This document shows, piece by piece, positions 33,955-42,777 of a stretch of 45,082 nt of DNA. A program made the position numbers and the translations under genes. The DNA lies in the NCBI GenBank assembly GCA_020722965.1, contig DYJT01000009.1, positions 28,755 through 73,836 of the forward strand, given 5' to 3'. This DNA is from Brachyspira murdochii. Its GTDB lineage: Bacteria; Spirochaetota; JAAYUW01. The notes below the pieces were generated by a model, which saw only the letters and a program-made list of their open reading frames with translations, was not told where the DNA came from and did no database searches. Every line of letters starts with the position of its first letter. Positions within the stretch are counted from its first letter, which is position 1.

Positions 33955-34899
33955 CTAAGGTAAAATATGAGTTCCAGTTTTTTTATTTACAGCATCGAAA
34001 ATTTTTTCTGGTGAGGTTATAATTACCTGCTTCCCACCATTTTCCAAAAATTTTACCGAAGCCTCTATTTTGGGTAACATACTACCCTTAGCAAAATGGC
34101 CTTCAGAAATATATTGTTTACATTCTTTTATTGTCATCTTATCTATTAATTTCATATCTGGTTTATTGAAGTTAAGGGCTACTTTTTCCACTCCTGTCGA
34201 GATTATAAAGATATCGGCTTTTATCTCAGTTGCTAAAAGTGAAGAAGCAAAATCTTTATCTATGACTGCTGCAACACCTTTTAATTTTGAATCTTCGTCT
34301 ATTACTGGAATTCCACCACCACCAACTGCAATAACTATTACATCATTTTTTATAAGATCTATAATAACATTTTTTTCAATTATATCTAAGGGTTTGGGGG
34401 ATGCAACAACTCTTCTATAACCTCTTCCAGCGTCTTCTTTGACTACCCATCCTTCTTTCTCAATCTTTTCAGCAAGTTCTTCTTTTGTCTTATAAAAAGG
34501 GCCAACTGGTTTTGTTGGATTCTGGAAAGCCTGGTCATTTTTATCAACAAGAACCTGTGTCACAACTGTAGCGACATCATACTCCAGTTTATGCTGCTCA
34601 AGATGATTTTTAATCACCTGGGAAATCATATAGCCCATTCCTCCCTGAGTAAAAGCACCGGCTATATCCATGGGTATTGTTGGTACCTGATTTTTACCTG
34701 CTTCAGATTGAATAAGTATATTTCCTACCTGCGGTCCATTACCATGGGTTATGACAACCCTATAACCACTTTTTATAAGCTCTATAACATTTTCTACGGT
34801 GTCTATAACGGCATCATATTGTTCTTCAAAAGTTCCCTTTTGACCAGTTTTAATTAAAGAATTTCCACCAATTGCAATTACAACAGTTTTTTTAGACAT
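33955..34899 (-). CDS. arcC: Carbamate kinase
   Basis: Makes ATP from carbamoyl phosphate and ADP, usually the last step of arginine deiminase or allantoin/agmatine fermentation. The 314-residue product begins K-K-T-V-V-I-A-I-G-G-N-S and has V-I-T-H-G-N-G-P-Q-V-G, V-A-S-P-K-P and A-V-G-G-G-G-I-P-V, all typical. A longer frame reaches 34959, but the ATG at 34899 has AAAGGAG at the right distance and gives the family start. No arginine deiminase or ornithine carbamoyltransferase gene is in the window, so the source of carbamoyl phosphate is not shown. First gene of a four-gene operon. Confidence 0.96.
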   Translation of the reverse strand: MSKKTVVIAIGGNSLIKTGQKGTFEEQYDAVIDTVENVIELIKSGYRVVITHGNGPQVGNILIQSEAGKNQVPTIPMDIAGAFTQGGMGYMISQVIKNHLEQHKLEYDVATVVTQVLVDKNDQAFQNPTKPVGPFYKTKEELAEKIEKEGWVVKEDAGRGYRRVVASPKPLDIIEKNVIIDLIKNDVIVIAVGGGGIPVIDEDSKLKGVAAVIDKDFASSLLATEIKADIFIISTGVEKVALNFNKPDMKLIDKMTIKECKQYISEGHFAKGSMLPKIEASVKFLENGGKQVIITSPEKIFDAVNKKTGTHILP

Positions 34900-35107
34900 T
34901 ATTTCTCCTTTGTTTTTAATAATGGGATTTAAAATTATAATAGTAAAACTTAATGTCAAGTTTACAGATTAAACCTTATTCTTACAATATATATTAACAA
35001 AAGTTGAAATATGTTATAAAAAAGAATGCATTTACATAAACGAAAATGAATGAGAATAAGCGAAAAGAAATGGGATTATCCAATAGCTTAAATAAGTATT
35101 TCATTTT

Positions 35108-35145
35108 TTAAAAAAGGGATTACCTCAGTTTTGAGACAATCCCTT
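35108..35145 (-). terminator. Rho-independent terminator of the PEGA gene
   Basis: On the minus strand AAGGGATT and AATCCCTT (35138-35145 and 35114-35121) form an outer stem. An inner stem CTCA/TGAG with a four-base loop continues it after a 2+2 mismatch, and six T follow. It lies 46 bp after the PEGA gene stop. Confidence 0.8.
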
Positions 35146-35190
35146 CTTGTTATAAATATTATAAAATAAGACTAATTAAACTATATTGTT

Positions 35191-36387
35191 TTATGATATT
35201 ATCAAATCTAATGAAATTGATATTGTAATAGTTTGATTCGATGTAATTGTAATAGTCTTTTCTACAACCAGACCATGGTATTCAATTCTAATAGTATAGG
35301 TACCGGGAGCCAGGGACACTTGATTATTAGCCTTAAATTGAACCATCTGATTATTTATAAATACCTTTGCATCATTTGGTATTTTAAATATTATTGTCCC
35401 ATTTGCCATGTTTAATACAAAATTAAAAACCTCATTTGGTTTAGTTACATTTATAGTCTGTGTAAGACTGTTATACCCAGGAACCATAGGATTAAGTGTT
35501 ATGGTGTATGTCCCAGGAGCTAAATTCACGGTAAGAGGGGTATTACCATAGACTTTATTATTTATCAAAACCTGAGACTGCACATTCGCATTTATAGTCA
35601 CAGAATAGTTAACCTGAGTTAATACAAAATTAAAAACCTCATTTGGTTTAGTTACATTTATAGTCTGTGTAAGACTGTTATACCCAGGAACCATAGGATT
35701 AAGTGTTATGGTGTATGTCCCAGGAGCTAAATTCACGGTAAGAGGGGTATTACCATAGACTTTATTATTTATCAAAACCTGAGACTGCACATTCGCATTT
35801 ATAGTCACAGAATAGCTTTGTGGTTGTTGATTTAAAAAGGTAAAATTCAGTTCTAATACCTGCCCTTTTTGTAAGTTTATCTTCTCACTTTTTGGTTGAT
35901 AATTCTTATCCTTTGGTACGGCTTTAATTTCATAGGCGCCAGGATACATATATATATCAAGAGGAGTCATTCCGATTTTAATATTATTTGAAAAAATATC
36001 GCATACTATATCGGCTTTGACAATCAGCCTCGCTTTACCAGATGAAGATGTCGTCGTAGTAGTTGTGGTTGTAGTGCTTGATGAAATAGGAGTTAGAGTA
36101 AAACTAAACTCTTTTGGCCCTGTTGGAGAAACGGTAATAACAGTTTCAAATGTTTTATAACCATCTGCAACCAATTTTAGTGGGTATTTACCAATATTTA
36201 AAGTTAAAGTAATAGGTGTATAACCTCTAAAGACATTGCTTAAGTATACTTTTGCTTTAACATTAGCCTTAATAGTTATGGTAGCGCTCGTTATCTGGCT
36301 TGATGCAGTTATCTGTAAAGTAAAAAGAAGTAAGACAAGGAATATAACCGCAGATAATATCATTAAATTTTTAAATTTTAAACTCAT
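35191..36387 (-). CDS. Exported protein with PEGA domains
   Basis: A 398-residue protein with an N-terminal signal or anchor (about 7-28) and five PEGA-type beta modules, each with the sequence V-x-I/L-x-x-x-x-G-x-T-P-L/I followed by a L/V-x-P-G-x-Y turn. Modules lie at about 34-100, 118-190, 193-258, 262-327 and 330-395. A run of nine threonines flanked by serines (about 104-118) links the first two. The third and fourth modules are identical over about 66 residues through a DNA duplication at 35412-35815. PEGA domains are found in envelope and surface proteins of many bacteria including spirochaetes; the ligand is unknown. A ribosome binding site, GGAGG, precedes the ATG. The gene diverges from the NHL/VWA gene and ends in a terminator. 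Confidence 0.88.
   Translation of the reverse strand: MSLKFKNLMILSAVIFLVLLLFTLQITASSQITSATITIKANVKAKVYLSNVFRGYTPITLTLNIGKYPLKLVADGYKTFETVITVSPTGPKEFSFTLTPISSSTTTTTTTTTSSSGKARLIVKADIVCDIFSNNIKIGMTPLDIYMYPGAYEIKAVPKDKNYQPKSEKINLQKGQVLELNFTFLNQQPQSYSVTINANVQSQVLINNKVYGNTPLTVNLAPGTYTITLNPMVPGYNSLTQTINVTKPNEVFNFVLTQVNYSVTINANVQSQVLINNKVYGNTPLTVNLAPGTYTITLNPMVPGYNSLTQTINVTKPNEVFNFVLNMANGTIIFKIPNDAKVFINNQMVQFKANNQVSLAPGTYTIRIEYHGLVVEKTITITSNQTITISISLDLIIS
35412..35815. repeat. Perfect 197-bp direct duplication with 207-bp period inside the PEGA gene
   Basis: 35412-35608 and 35619-35815 are identical over 197 bp, including all third codon positions. The intervening 10 bp complete a 207-bp (69-codon) unit, so the frame is kept. 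The lack of any silent change implies a very recent duplication or ongoing gene conversion. Confidence 0.95.
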
Positions 36388-36457
36388 TATTCCTCCAAAA
36401 TATTTTTACATCATTATAATATCACAATAATTTATTTTATCCACTTAAAATTTCATT

Positions 36458-36485
36458 TTGAACTTTATTATTATTGATATATACT
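36458..36485 (+). promoter_or_regulatory. Promoter of the NHL/VWA gene
   Basis: TTGAAC (36458-36463) and TATACT (36480-36485) are separated by 16 bp in the divergent spacer, 22 bp before the ATG at 36508. Confidence 0.55.
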
Positions 36486-36507
36486 AATTATGTAGGTGGA
36501 AGGTTTA

Positions 36508-38586
36508 ATGAAAAATAGGTTTAAATTCTATATTTTATCTTTTTTATCGATATTATTCTTATTTTTTCTTTTCGATCTATACATATTCAGCCAAGATAAT
36601 TTTAGCCAGGAAAATCCGAATAGGCAGGTTACCAGTATTGAAGATATTAATTCTTTACAGGCTTTTAAAACTGGTATGATTAATTACAATTATGCTTTAT
36701 ATCAAAAAGCTATCTTTTATTTCAAAAAAGCCCTTTCTTATAAATCTAAAAATCTTCTTGCAAGATATATGCTTGGTTTTAGCTATTATAAAAGTGGTTT
36801 TCTTCAAAATGCCTTGTTCGAATGGGAAACATTAAAATCATTCGGGTTTAACGATAATCTTTTTTTGAATATGCTTGAAAGCATCTATTTTCAAGAAGGC
36901 AATTTTCAAAGCAAGATTTTAGCCAAAAATTTTACTATTTACCAGCAGATGAATGGTTTAACCCTATCCAAAAACTTTTTTCTATGGCCTATGGGAATGG
37001 ATATAAATAATAAAAATCAGATATTTTTAACGGGCCATAGATCCAACAATGTTCTTCTGGTTAAAAATGGCAAAGTTGACAGACCCTTAACACCTTTTGG
37101 TGTATCACTGGGTTATCCCTTCGATATTACCTTTGACAAAAAAGAAGATTATCTTTTCGTTTCGGATTATAAAAACGATGTCATTTATAAATTATCTTTA
37201 AATGGGAAAATACTCGCGAAGATAGGTTCAAAATTCAAAGATGACCAAAAATTAAATGGACCGGCTGGATTGGCATCTGACCTTTTTGGTAATATTTATG
37301 TGGTAGACCAGGGAAATAACCGTATTGTCAAAATAAACAGCGATGGTGAATTTGTCTTCTCTTTCGGTAAAATAGGTAAAGAACCTTCAGAATTTTATAA
37401 ACCTGTCGATATAGTTTTTATCCCGGAAAAGAATCAACTTCTGGTTTCAAATAGCTATAACAATAGGGTGGATATCTTCGATCCTTGGGGTAATTTTATT
37501 GAATCAATAGAATCACCTGAATTGATAGAACCCAGAGGTCTTTTTTACGCTGGAAATGATTACCTTTACATAGTATGTAAAAATGAAATCCTTGCCTATG
37601 ATTTTAATAATCAATCTATTAACAAAATATCTTTAGGTTCATCTGAATTATTTGAACCTTATTTTTGCCTGCTCGATAAAAATAGTAACCTTATTGTAAC
37701 CGAACCTTTTAAACAAAGAATAAGTTTTTTTATCCCTCAAGATGAATTATATTTAAATCTTGATGTTAAACTCGAAAGGCTTGACATTAGAAATTATCCT
37801 TTGATAATAGCCTACATTTCTGTAAAAGATCAATTTGGTAGAACCGTTTATGGACTTTCTGACGAAAATTTCACCTTCAATGAAAATGAATCGACGATAA
37901 AAAGGTTAAATTCTGATTATTCTTATCTTATAAACGATTATCCTGTTTTAAATTTAGTAATCGATACAAAAAGTTCCATGTATAATTATAGAGATAAGGT
38001 AAATGAAATAATTGAAAAACTATTATCTATTGATAATTCAATTTCTTATTCATACTATCTTACATCTTCTTATGAACAGGTAAAACCATTGAAAAAAGAC
38101 CTGCTTGCATTAAAAGAATTATTATCATCCAATAATACATATAAAGAAAACACTTTATTCGATCAGGTATTCTACTCTGCTGTTTCGGCATTTACTCAGA
38201 AATTTGTTAAGGGTGGTATAGTTCTTTTTACCGACGGGGAATTTAACAACAATTCTTTTTCAATTCATTCGCAAAACGATATAATAAATTACGCTAAAAA
38301 CAATTATATCCCTGTCTATATCTTTTATTTTGGCAGTGGATCTGGTAAGACTTTTTTAAAAGAGCTGGCCATGAAAACCAATGGCTACTTTTTCGAAGAT
38401 AATGAGCTATTTTATCCCGATCTTGCAGCTAAGTTTTTTAAGAACTATCAATCGCCTCTTTATATAGTTTATTATAAAACACCTTATCCTTTTATACCGG
38501 ATTTCTACAGACAGGTATTTATAACAGTTCAATATAATGGTAGAGTCGGGAAAAATTGGCTTGGTTATTATATGCCAGAGGAATGA
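36508..38586 (+). CDS. Exported protein with TPR, NHL propeller and von Willebrand A-like domain
   Basis: A 692-residue protein from the ATG at 36508, which follows GGAAGG; a GTG at 36496 would add four residues. After an N-terminal membrane helix (about 6-28) come TPR-like helices (about 48-115), an NHL/beta-propeller region (about 155-410, with repeats such as G-P-A-G-L-A-S-D-L-F-G-N-I-Y-V-V-D and N-N-R-V-D-I-F-D) and a VWA-like domain (about 480-650). The VWA metal site is altered: the usual D-x-S-x-S reads D-T-K-S-S (Asp486), while F-T-D-G-E-F is retained. It may be a surface scaffold for protein binding. No function is known. The 3' end overlaps the flagellar gene on the other strand by 19 bp. 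Confidence 0.82.
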   Translation: MKNRFKFYILSFLSILFLFFLFDLYIFSQDNFSQENPNRQVTSIEDINSLQAFKTGMINYNYALYQKAIFYFKKALSYKSKNLLARYMLGFSYYKSGFLQNALFEWETLKSFGFNDNLFLNMLESIYFQEGNFQSKILAKNFTIYQQMNGLTLSKNFFLWPMGMDINNKNQIFLTGHRSNNVLLVKNGKVDRPLTPFGVSLGYPFDITFDKKEDYLFVSDYKNDVIYKLSLNGKILAKIGSKFKDDQKLNGPAGLASDLFGNIYVVDQGNNRIVKINSDGEFVFSFGKIGKEPSEFYKPVDIVFIPEKNQLLVSNSYNNRVDIFDPWGNFIESIESPELIEPRGLFYAGNDYLYIVCKNEILAYDFNNQSINKISLGSSELFEPYFCLLDKNSNLIVTEPFKQRISFFIPQDELYLNLDVKLERLDIRNYPLIIAYISVKDQFGRTVYGLSDENFTFNENESTIKRLNSDYSYLINDYPVLNLVIDTKSSMYNYRDKVNEIIEKLLSIDNSISYSYYLTSSYEQVKPLKKDLLALKELLSSNNTYKENTLFDQVFYSAVSAFTQKFVKGGIVLFTDGEFNNNSFSIHSQNDIINYAKNNYIPVYIFYFGSGSGKTFLKELAMKTNGYFFEDNELFYPDLAAKFFKNYQSPLYIVYYKTPYPFIPDFYRQVFITVQYNGRVGKNWLGYYMPEE

Positions 38587-38894
38587 GACGAAGAGTAGCT
38601 ATATATTAAATCTACAAGTGGTTTTAAACCTTCCTTGGTTATTGACTTGCTGTACTCTTCAAAAAGCATATCTTTAAAAACATCTTCTTTTAAACCCCCA
38701 TATAAAGGGTTACTCTCTTCATGAAGGCTCTTTCTTAATTCTTTTAAAACCATTTGCGTAAATAGACTTGCAAAATCCTGGGCAACTTCTCTTTTTTTAA
38801 AATCCTCATTTTTATATTTTTGCAATTCCTTGATCTTGTTTTCGTTTGACGTTAGATTTACTTTTAATTTTGAATAATTATTGCTAATATCCAT
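38568..38894 (-). CDS. flgJ: FlgJ-like flagellar rod-binding protein (N-terminal domain only)
   Basis: A 108-residue protein matching the N-terminal rod-binding domain of FlgJ: A-Q-D-F-A-S-L-F-T-Q-M-V-L-K-E-L-R (about 38-54), then G-G-L-K-E-D-V-F-K-D-M-L and a G-L-K-P-L-V-D-L-I ending. It has no muramidase domain, as is usual in spirochaetes and several other phyla, so an unlinked enzyme (perhaps the transglycosylase near 31 kb) would open the peptidoglycan for the rod. It is the only clear flagellar structural gene in the window. The last 19 bp overlap the NHL/VWA gene. The symbol is tentative given the short length. Confidence 0.75.
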   Translation of the reverse strand: MDISNNYSKLKVNLTSNENKIKELQKYKNEDFKKREVAQDFASLFTQMVLKELRKSLHEESNPLYGGLKEDVFKDMLFEEYSKSITKEGLKPLVDLIYSYSSSHSSGI

Positions 38895-38981
38895 AAAATT
38901 TCCTTATTTTTATTTTCGTAATTTCAAAAATTTTTTAACTTTATATTTGTAATTTTTTATTTATTTATTTATAATTAAGTT

Positions 38982-40037
38982 ATGGATTCAGCACTACAAT
39001 TTTTTAAAATACAGCCAAATACTACATCGACTATCTTGCTTACTATAGGTATGCTGGCTATATTATTTATCTTTTTTTTCATAATTCTTGGATATGCCAA
39101 AAAAATTCTTATATCAAGAAAAGAAGAAGAGTTGGCCTACATAGAACAGACATTAAAAGATAAAAGAATAGATGAAACATCCATTCATCATTTTATTTCA
39201 ATACTAAAAGAGAAAAAAGTTGAACACCCACAAGAACTTTTCTTATCTCCATTAAAATTAAAAGAATTTATAATGGAAGCAGTAATGGAACATCTTTACC
39301 AAAAAAATATAGAATCCCATAAAATTATATTAAATTCCCTTTTTAAGATATTGAATGCCGCATTTATTCCATATAAAGGCAAATCAATAATGCATAATAC
39401 CTATGGGTTAAAATCAGAACAAAATATTGTGGTTGAATATAAAAAAAATTATTTTAGATCAAAAATTTTAGATGTTACAGATAACTACATACTTATCAAA
39501 AAAGAAAATCTTGATGATAGATTTAATCAAATATTTACAAATGAAGAAATAAATATCTACTTTTTTGTTCCGGAAGATGCAGGATATATGTTTACCACAC
39601 AGATAAAAAGAGATATTGAAAATGCCAAAATGAAGGCTTTTATGGTTTCTCACGCCGAAAAAGTCTATAGGTTTCAAAAACGAAAATTTATGAGAAAAGA
39701 GTGTTCTATCCCAGTAACATTGCTTTTACTCTCATACGATGAAAAAACAAAAAAGTTTGCGAAAACAGATCAAAAAATCCAGGGTTCTATCTTAAACCTA
39801 TCTACGGGTGGTGCATTAATTGAAATTACGGATTTAAATAATGTTTTAAGCATATATCAGGGAGCCTTTTTTCTGTTAGAAGGGACAATTAATAATGAAA
39901 ATTTCAGAATTCTTTCTTCGGTTGTTTCTTTAGATATCGAAAAAGATTTTGTACATTCCCATTTCCATAAATTTCTTGATGATTCTTATATTATTATAAA
40001 TAGCTTTATACTCTTTAGCGATTATGTTAGTAGTTAA
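38982..40037 (+). CDS. Membrane-anchored PilZ-domain protein
   Basis: A 351-residue protein with one N-terminal transmembrane helix (about 17-40), a helical linker (about 45-125), a YcgR-like first beta domain (about 140-220) and a C-terminal PilZ domain (about 228-345). The cyclic-di-GMP-binding motifs are complete: R-K-F-M-R (Arg234, Arg238) and N-L-S-T-G-G (Asn272, Ser274, Gly277). It probably senses c-di-GMP at the membrane to tune motility or adhesion. It is divergent from the flagellar rod-binding gene, and the GGDDY-type regulator at 12.7 kb could contribute to the signal. The start is preceded by a weak AAG-type ribosome binding site. Confidence 0.9.
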   Translation: MDSALQFFKIQPNTTSTILLTIGMLAILFIFFFIILGYAKKILISRKEEELAYIEQTLKDKRIDETSIHHFISILKEKKVEHPQELFLSPLKLKEFIMEAVMEHLYQKNIESHKIILNSLFKILNAAFIPYKGKSIMHNTYGLKSEQNIVVEYKKNYFRSKILDVTDNYILIKKENLDDRFNQIFTNEEINIYFFVPEDAGYMFTTQIKRDIENAKMKAFMVSHAEKVYRFQKRKFMRKECSIPVTLLLLSYDEKTKKFAKTDQKIQGSILNLSTGGALIEITDLNNVLSIYQGAFFLLEGTINNENFRILSSVVSLDIEKDFVHSHFHKFLDDSYIIINSFILFSDYVSS

Positions 40038-40068
40038 TTAACTTAAAGATTATAGTACTATTTTTTTT

Positions 40069-41322
40069 ATGAATCGTAATAAATTAAAATTTAAGATAAA
40101 AAATTGTTTTACCAATATTTATTTTTCTGATTTTTCTTATCAAAATTCAATAGGTTCAAAAATATTCGAATTTTTAAATGATAATGTTAAGAAATCTTTT
40201 AATAGAACAATCATTTTTATAGATTTAAATCTTAAAAGTTTTTTAAATTTTAATATCGATGATTTAAATAAAGAAAAAAAAAATTACAATTTTTATTATC
40301 TTAAACTTTCTGAAGAAGATAAGAATCTTAAGACTATTACAAAATTGTACTCTATCTTACTTGAAGAAGAGATAGATAAAAAAGATTTGATTTTGTCCAT
40401 AGGTGGAGGGTTGTTCTCTGATTTAATAGGTTTTGCAGCTACTACTTTTAAAAGAGGTATTCCTTTTATTTTTATCCCGACGACTCTGCTATCTATGATT
40501 GACGCAAGCTTTGGTGGTAAAAATGGGGTTAATTTTAATGATATAAAAAATCTAATCGGGACAATTAATCAACCAAAGGCAATCTTAATATTCCCCGAAT
40601 TTTTAAATAACCTATCAAAACTAGATTTTTTATCGGGATTGGGTGAGCTTTTAAAATATCTTCTGATTGACTCAAAGTTTTACCACACCTTTTTATCTAG
40701 CTTCGATAGATATATTAAAAAAAATAATTTGGAAAATTGGGATAAAGATTTCAAATATAAATTAAAATATAATTTCAAAAACAATCTTGAAGATAATCTT
40801 GAAGATATAAAAAAAATTTTTTTAAATTACCCAGAATTTTTATTCAAAGCATTAATGATAAAGTATAGATACATCAAAAATGATATTTTTGATAATGATA
40901 AAAGAATGATTTTAAATCTTGGGCATACAATTAGCCATGGATTAGAATTACAATTTAATTTAAATCATGGTACTGCACTATTGGCTGGATTATTTTTAGA
41001 GTTAAAAATCGCATCCGAATTATTTCAAAATACAGATAAGATCTTTAAAAAAGCCAATCTTATATATAAAAAACTCAATCTGCCTTTTAGTTTAAATGAT
41101 ATAATTAAAATCGAAAAAAAGATGGAATTAAAAGATTTTCTGATAAATTTAAACATAAATCAGCAAACAATCATAGATAGAATAATATATACAATTCACA
41201 AAGATAAAAAAAACCAGCAGAATTATTACCTTTTGCCGGTTATTTTCAATAACAAAAAAATAGAGATAAAAAAGATTGATTTCGATAAATTTGATAATTT
41301 ATTGAAAAAATTTCTTATTTAA
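40069..41322 (+). CDS. aroB: 3-dehydroquinate synthase
   Basis: Second shikimate enzyme, converting DAHP to 3-dehydroquinate with NAD and zinc. Motifs include S-I-G-G-G-L-F-S-D-L-I-G-F-A-A, I-P-T-T-L-L-S-M-I-D-A-S-F-G-G-K-N-G-V-N, the zinc-binding Glu in G-L-G-E-L-L-K-Y and the histidines in L-N-L-G-H-T-I-S-H and N-L-N-H-G-T-A. The 417 residues exceed the usual ~350-370, mainly through a Lys/Asn/Asp-rich insertion (about 220-260) that includes a duplicated N-L-E-D unit. The ATG at 40069 has a poor ribosome binding site; the family-like N-terminus is diverged. It heads aroB-aroA-aroC, spaced 20 and 1 bp. Confidence 0.95.
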   Translation: MNRNKLKFKIKNCFTNIYFSDFSYQNSIGSKIFEFLNDNVKKSFNRTIIFIDLNLKSFLNFNIDDLNKEKKNYNFYYLKLSEEDKNLKTITKLYSILLEEEIDKKDLILSIGGGLFSDLIGFAATTFKRGIPFIFIPTTLLSMIDASFGGKNGVNFNDIKNLIGTINQPKAILIFPEFLNNLSKLDFLSGLGELLKYLLIDSKFYHTFLSSFDRYIKKNNLENWDKDFKYKLKYNFKNNLEDNLEDIKKIFLNYPEFLFKALMIKYRYIKNDIFDNDKRMILNLGHTISHGLELQFNLNHGTALLAGLFLELKIASELFQNTDKIFKKANLIYKKLNLPFSLNDIIKIEKKMELKDFLINLNINQQTIIDRIIYTIHKDKKNQQNYYLLPVIFNNKKIEIKKIDFDKFDNLLKKFLI

Positions 41323-41342
41323 TAAAATTTTTTGGGGATTTG

Positions 41343-42776
41343 ATGTTATTTAAAATTTCGCATTCCAGTTTAAGTGGGGAAATTTTTCTTCCCTCTTCAA
41401 AAAGTTTTGCAGCAAGACTTATTTTTTCTTCTATCTTTTCTCAAAAAGATACTTCTATCTCAGGATTTAATATATCTGACGATATTTATACTTATTATAA
41501 TGCAATAAAAAAAATAAAACCAAAAAGCAATATTGAATTTTTTCCAAACGGTAAATTTAGCATAAAAATAGATAAAGATATTGATACTAGATTTTATGAA
41601 AAATCCGAAAACTATCAAAATCTTCAAAAGCTTTATTCAAATTTTATTAATATTGATAAGAAAGATAATATTCCTTTATTTGATTGCAAGGATTCAGCAT
41701 TTGCTTTTCGTAGCCTCTCAATAATTCTTTCTTTTTTTGAAATACCATTTTTACTTACTGGTTCTAAACAACTTTTATCAAGACCGCATTCTATAATATT
41801 TAAAACATTAAATCAGGGGAAGGTAGATTATTTCAAGGGGAAAGATGGGATTATTGTTAAAGGAAAGATCAAAGCGGGTATATTTAATCTAACCAGTATA
41901 ATATCCACACAACATATTAGTGGTTTATTGATGACTCTTCCATATTTGGAAGATGACTCGCAAGTTTATGTTAAGGGTAATCATGATATTTCTTACATAG
42001 ATCTAACCCTAAATATTTTAAAAAAAGGCAATGTTAATATAGATAAAAAAATTATTGATAAGGATTTTTCAAAATATATAATTTATAAAAATTCTACCTT
42101 CAATTTACAGCAGGACAATATTGAAATTGAGGCGGATTGGTCTTCTGCTTCCTTTTTCCTTGTTGCAGCTGCACTTGGAGGTTCTATAAAATTTTTAAAT
42201 TTAAGTTTAAATACCTTTCAACCAGATTCGAAAATAATCCAGGTTTTAAAATTAGTAGGTGCTGATATAAATACTACGCAAGATATATTGGAGGTTAAAA
42301 GAAAAAATTTAAAAGCCTTTGAATTTAATATCGAGAATTGCCCCGATCTATTCCCTCCTATTTGCGTTCTTGCAATGTTTTGTAGTGGAGTAACTAAGAT
42401 TTATGGTATTAAAAAATTGAAGTATAAGGAATCGAATAGAATAAAATCTATATATGAAAATTTCAGAAAATTGGGGATTAAAATAAAAATATTTAAGGAC
42501 TTTATTGAGATATATGGAAATGAAGGCAATCTATTCAAAAACAATCTATTCAAAGGCAATCTATTCAAAAAGGGAAAGTCAAAGCAAGTAGATGAAAAAG
42601 TTGTTTTATCCTCTTTTAAAGATCATAGAATATTTATGAGCCTTGTTATTTTAGGCTCTTATTTTTATAAAGATATCATTATTGATGATAATCTTTCATT
42701 TAAAAAATCATATTCAAATTTTTTGACAGATTTTAAAAACTTGAATGGGATGTATAAAATATTGAAAGGAAATTAA
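41343..42776 (+). CDS. aroA: 3-phosphoshikimate 1-carboxyvinyltransferase (EPSP synthase)
   Basis: Transfers the enolpyruvyl group of PEP to shikimate 3-phosphate. Recognised by P-S-S-K-S-F-A-A-R near the N-terminus, L-L-S-R-P-H, S-T-Q-H-I-S-G-L-L-M-T-L-P, A-D-W-S-S-A-S-F-F-L, K-Y-K-E-S-N-R-I and F-K-D-H-R-I. The product has 477 residues against a usual ~430. Part of the excess is a late insertion in which a 15-bp unit (42527-42571) is repeated three times, giving N-L-F-K repeats. The ATG at 41343 follows GGGGAT; a TTG one codon earlier is less likely. It lies 20 bp after aroB and 1 bp before aroC. Confidence 0.95.
   Translation: MLFKISHSSLSGEIFLPSSKSFAARLIFSSIFSQKDTSISGFNISDDIYTYYNAIKKIKPKSNIEFFPNGKFSIKIDKDIDTRFYEKSENYQNLQKLYSNFINIDKKDNIPLFDCKDSAFAFRSLSIILSFFEIPFLLTGSKQLLSRPHSIIFKTLNQGKVDYFKGKDGIIVKGKIKAGIFNLTSIISTQHISGLLMTLPYLEDDSQVYVKGNHDISYIDLTLNILKKGNVNIDKKIIDKDFSKYIIYKNSTFNLQQDNIEIEADWSSASFFLVAAALGGSIKFLNLSLNTFQPDSKIIQVLKLVGADINTTQDILEVKRKNLKAFEFNIENCPDLFPPICVLAMFCSGVTKIYGIKKLKYKESNRIKSIYENFRKLGIKIKIFKDFIEIYGNEGNLFKNNLFKGNLFKKGKSKQVDEKVVLSSFKDHRIFMSLVILGSYFYKDIIIDDNLSFKKSYSNFLTDFKNLNGMYKILKGN
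42527..42571. repeat. aroA: Three tandem 15-bp units inside aroA
   Basis: CAATCTATTCAAA followed by two variable bases occurs three times in exact 15-bp steps (42527, 42542, 42557). It encodes repeated N-L-F-K pentapeptides in a K/N-rich insertion and keeps the reading frame. Confidence 0.9.
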
Positions 42777-42777
42777 G

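Noticed and set aside
34934-34959. TTGACA and TATAAT on the minus strand upstream of arcC
   Set aside because: Both hexamers are perfect, but the spacing is only 14 bp, too short for a normal promoter. The true arcC promoter may use one of them, but the pair is not called.
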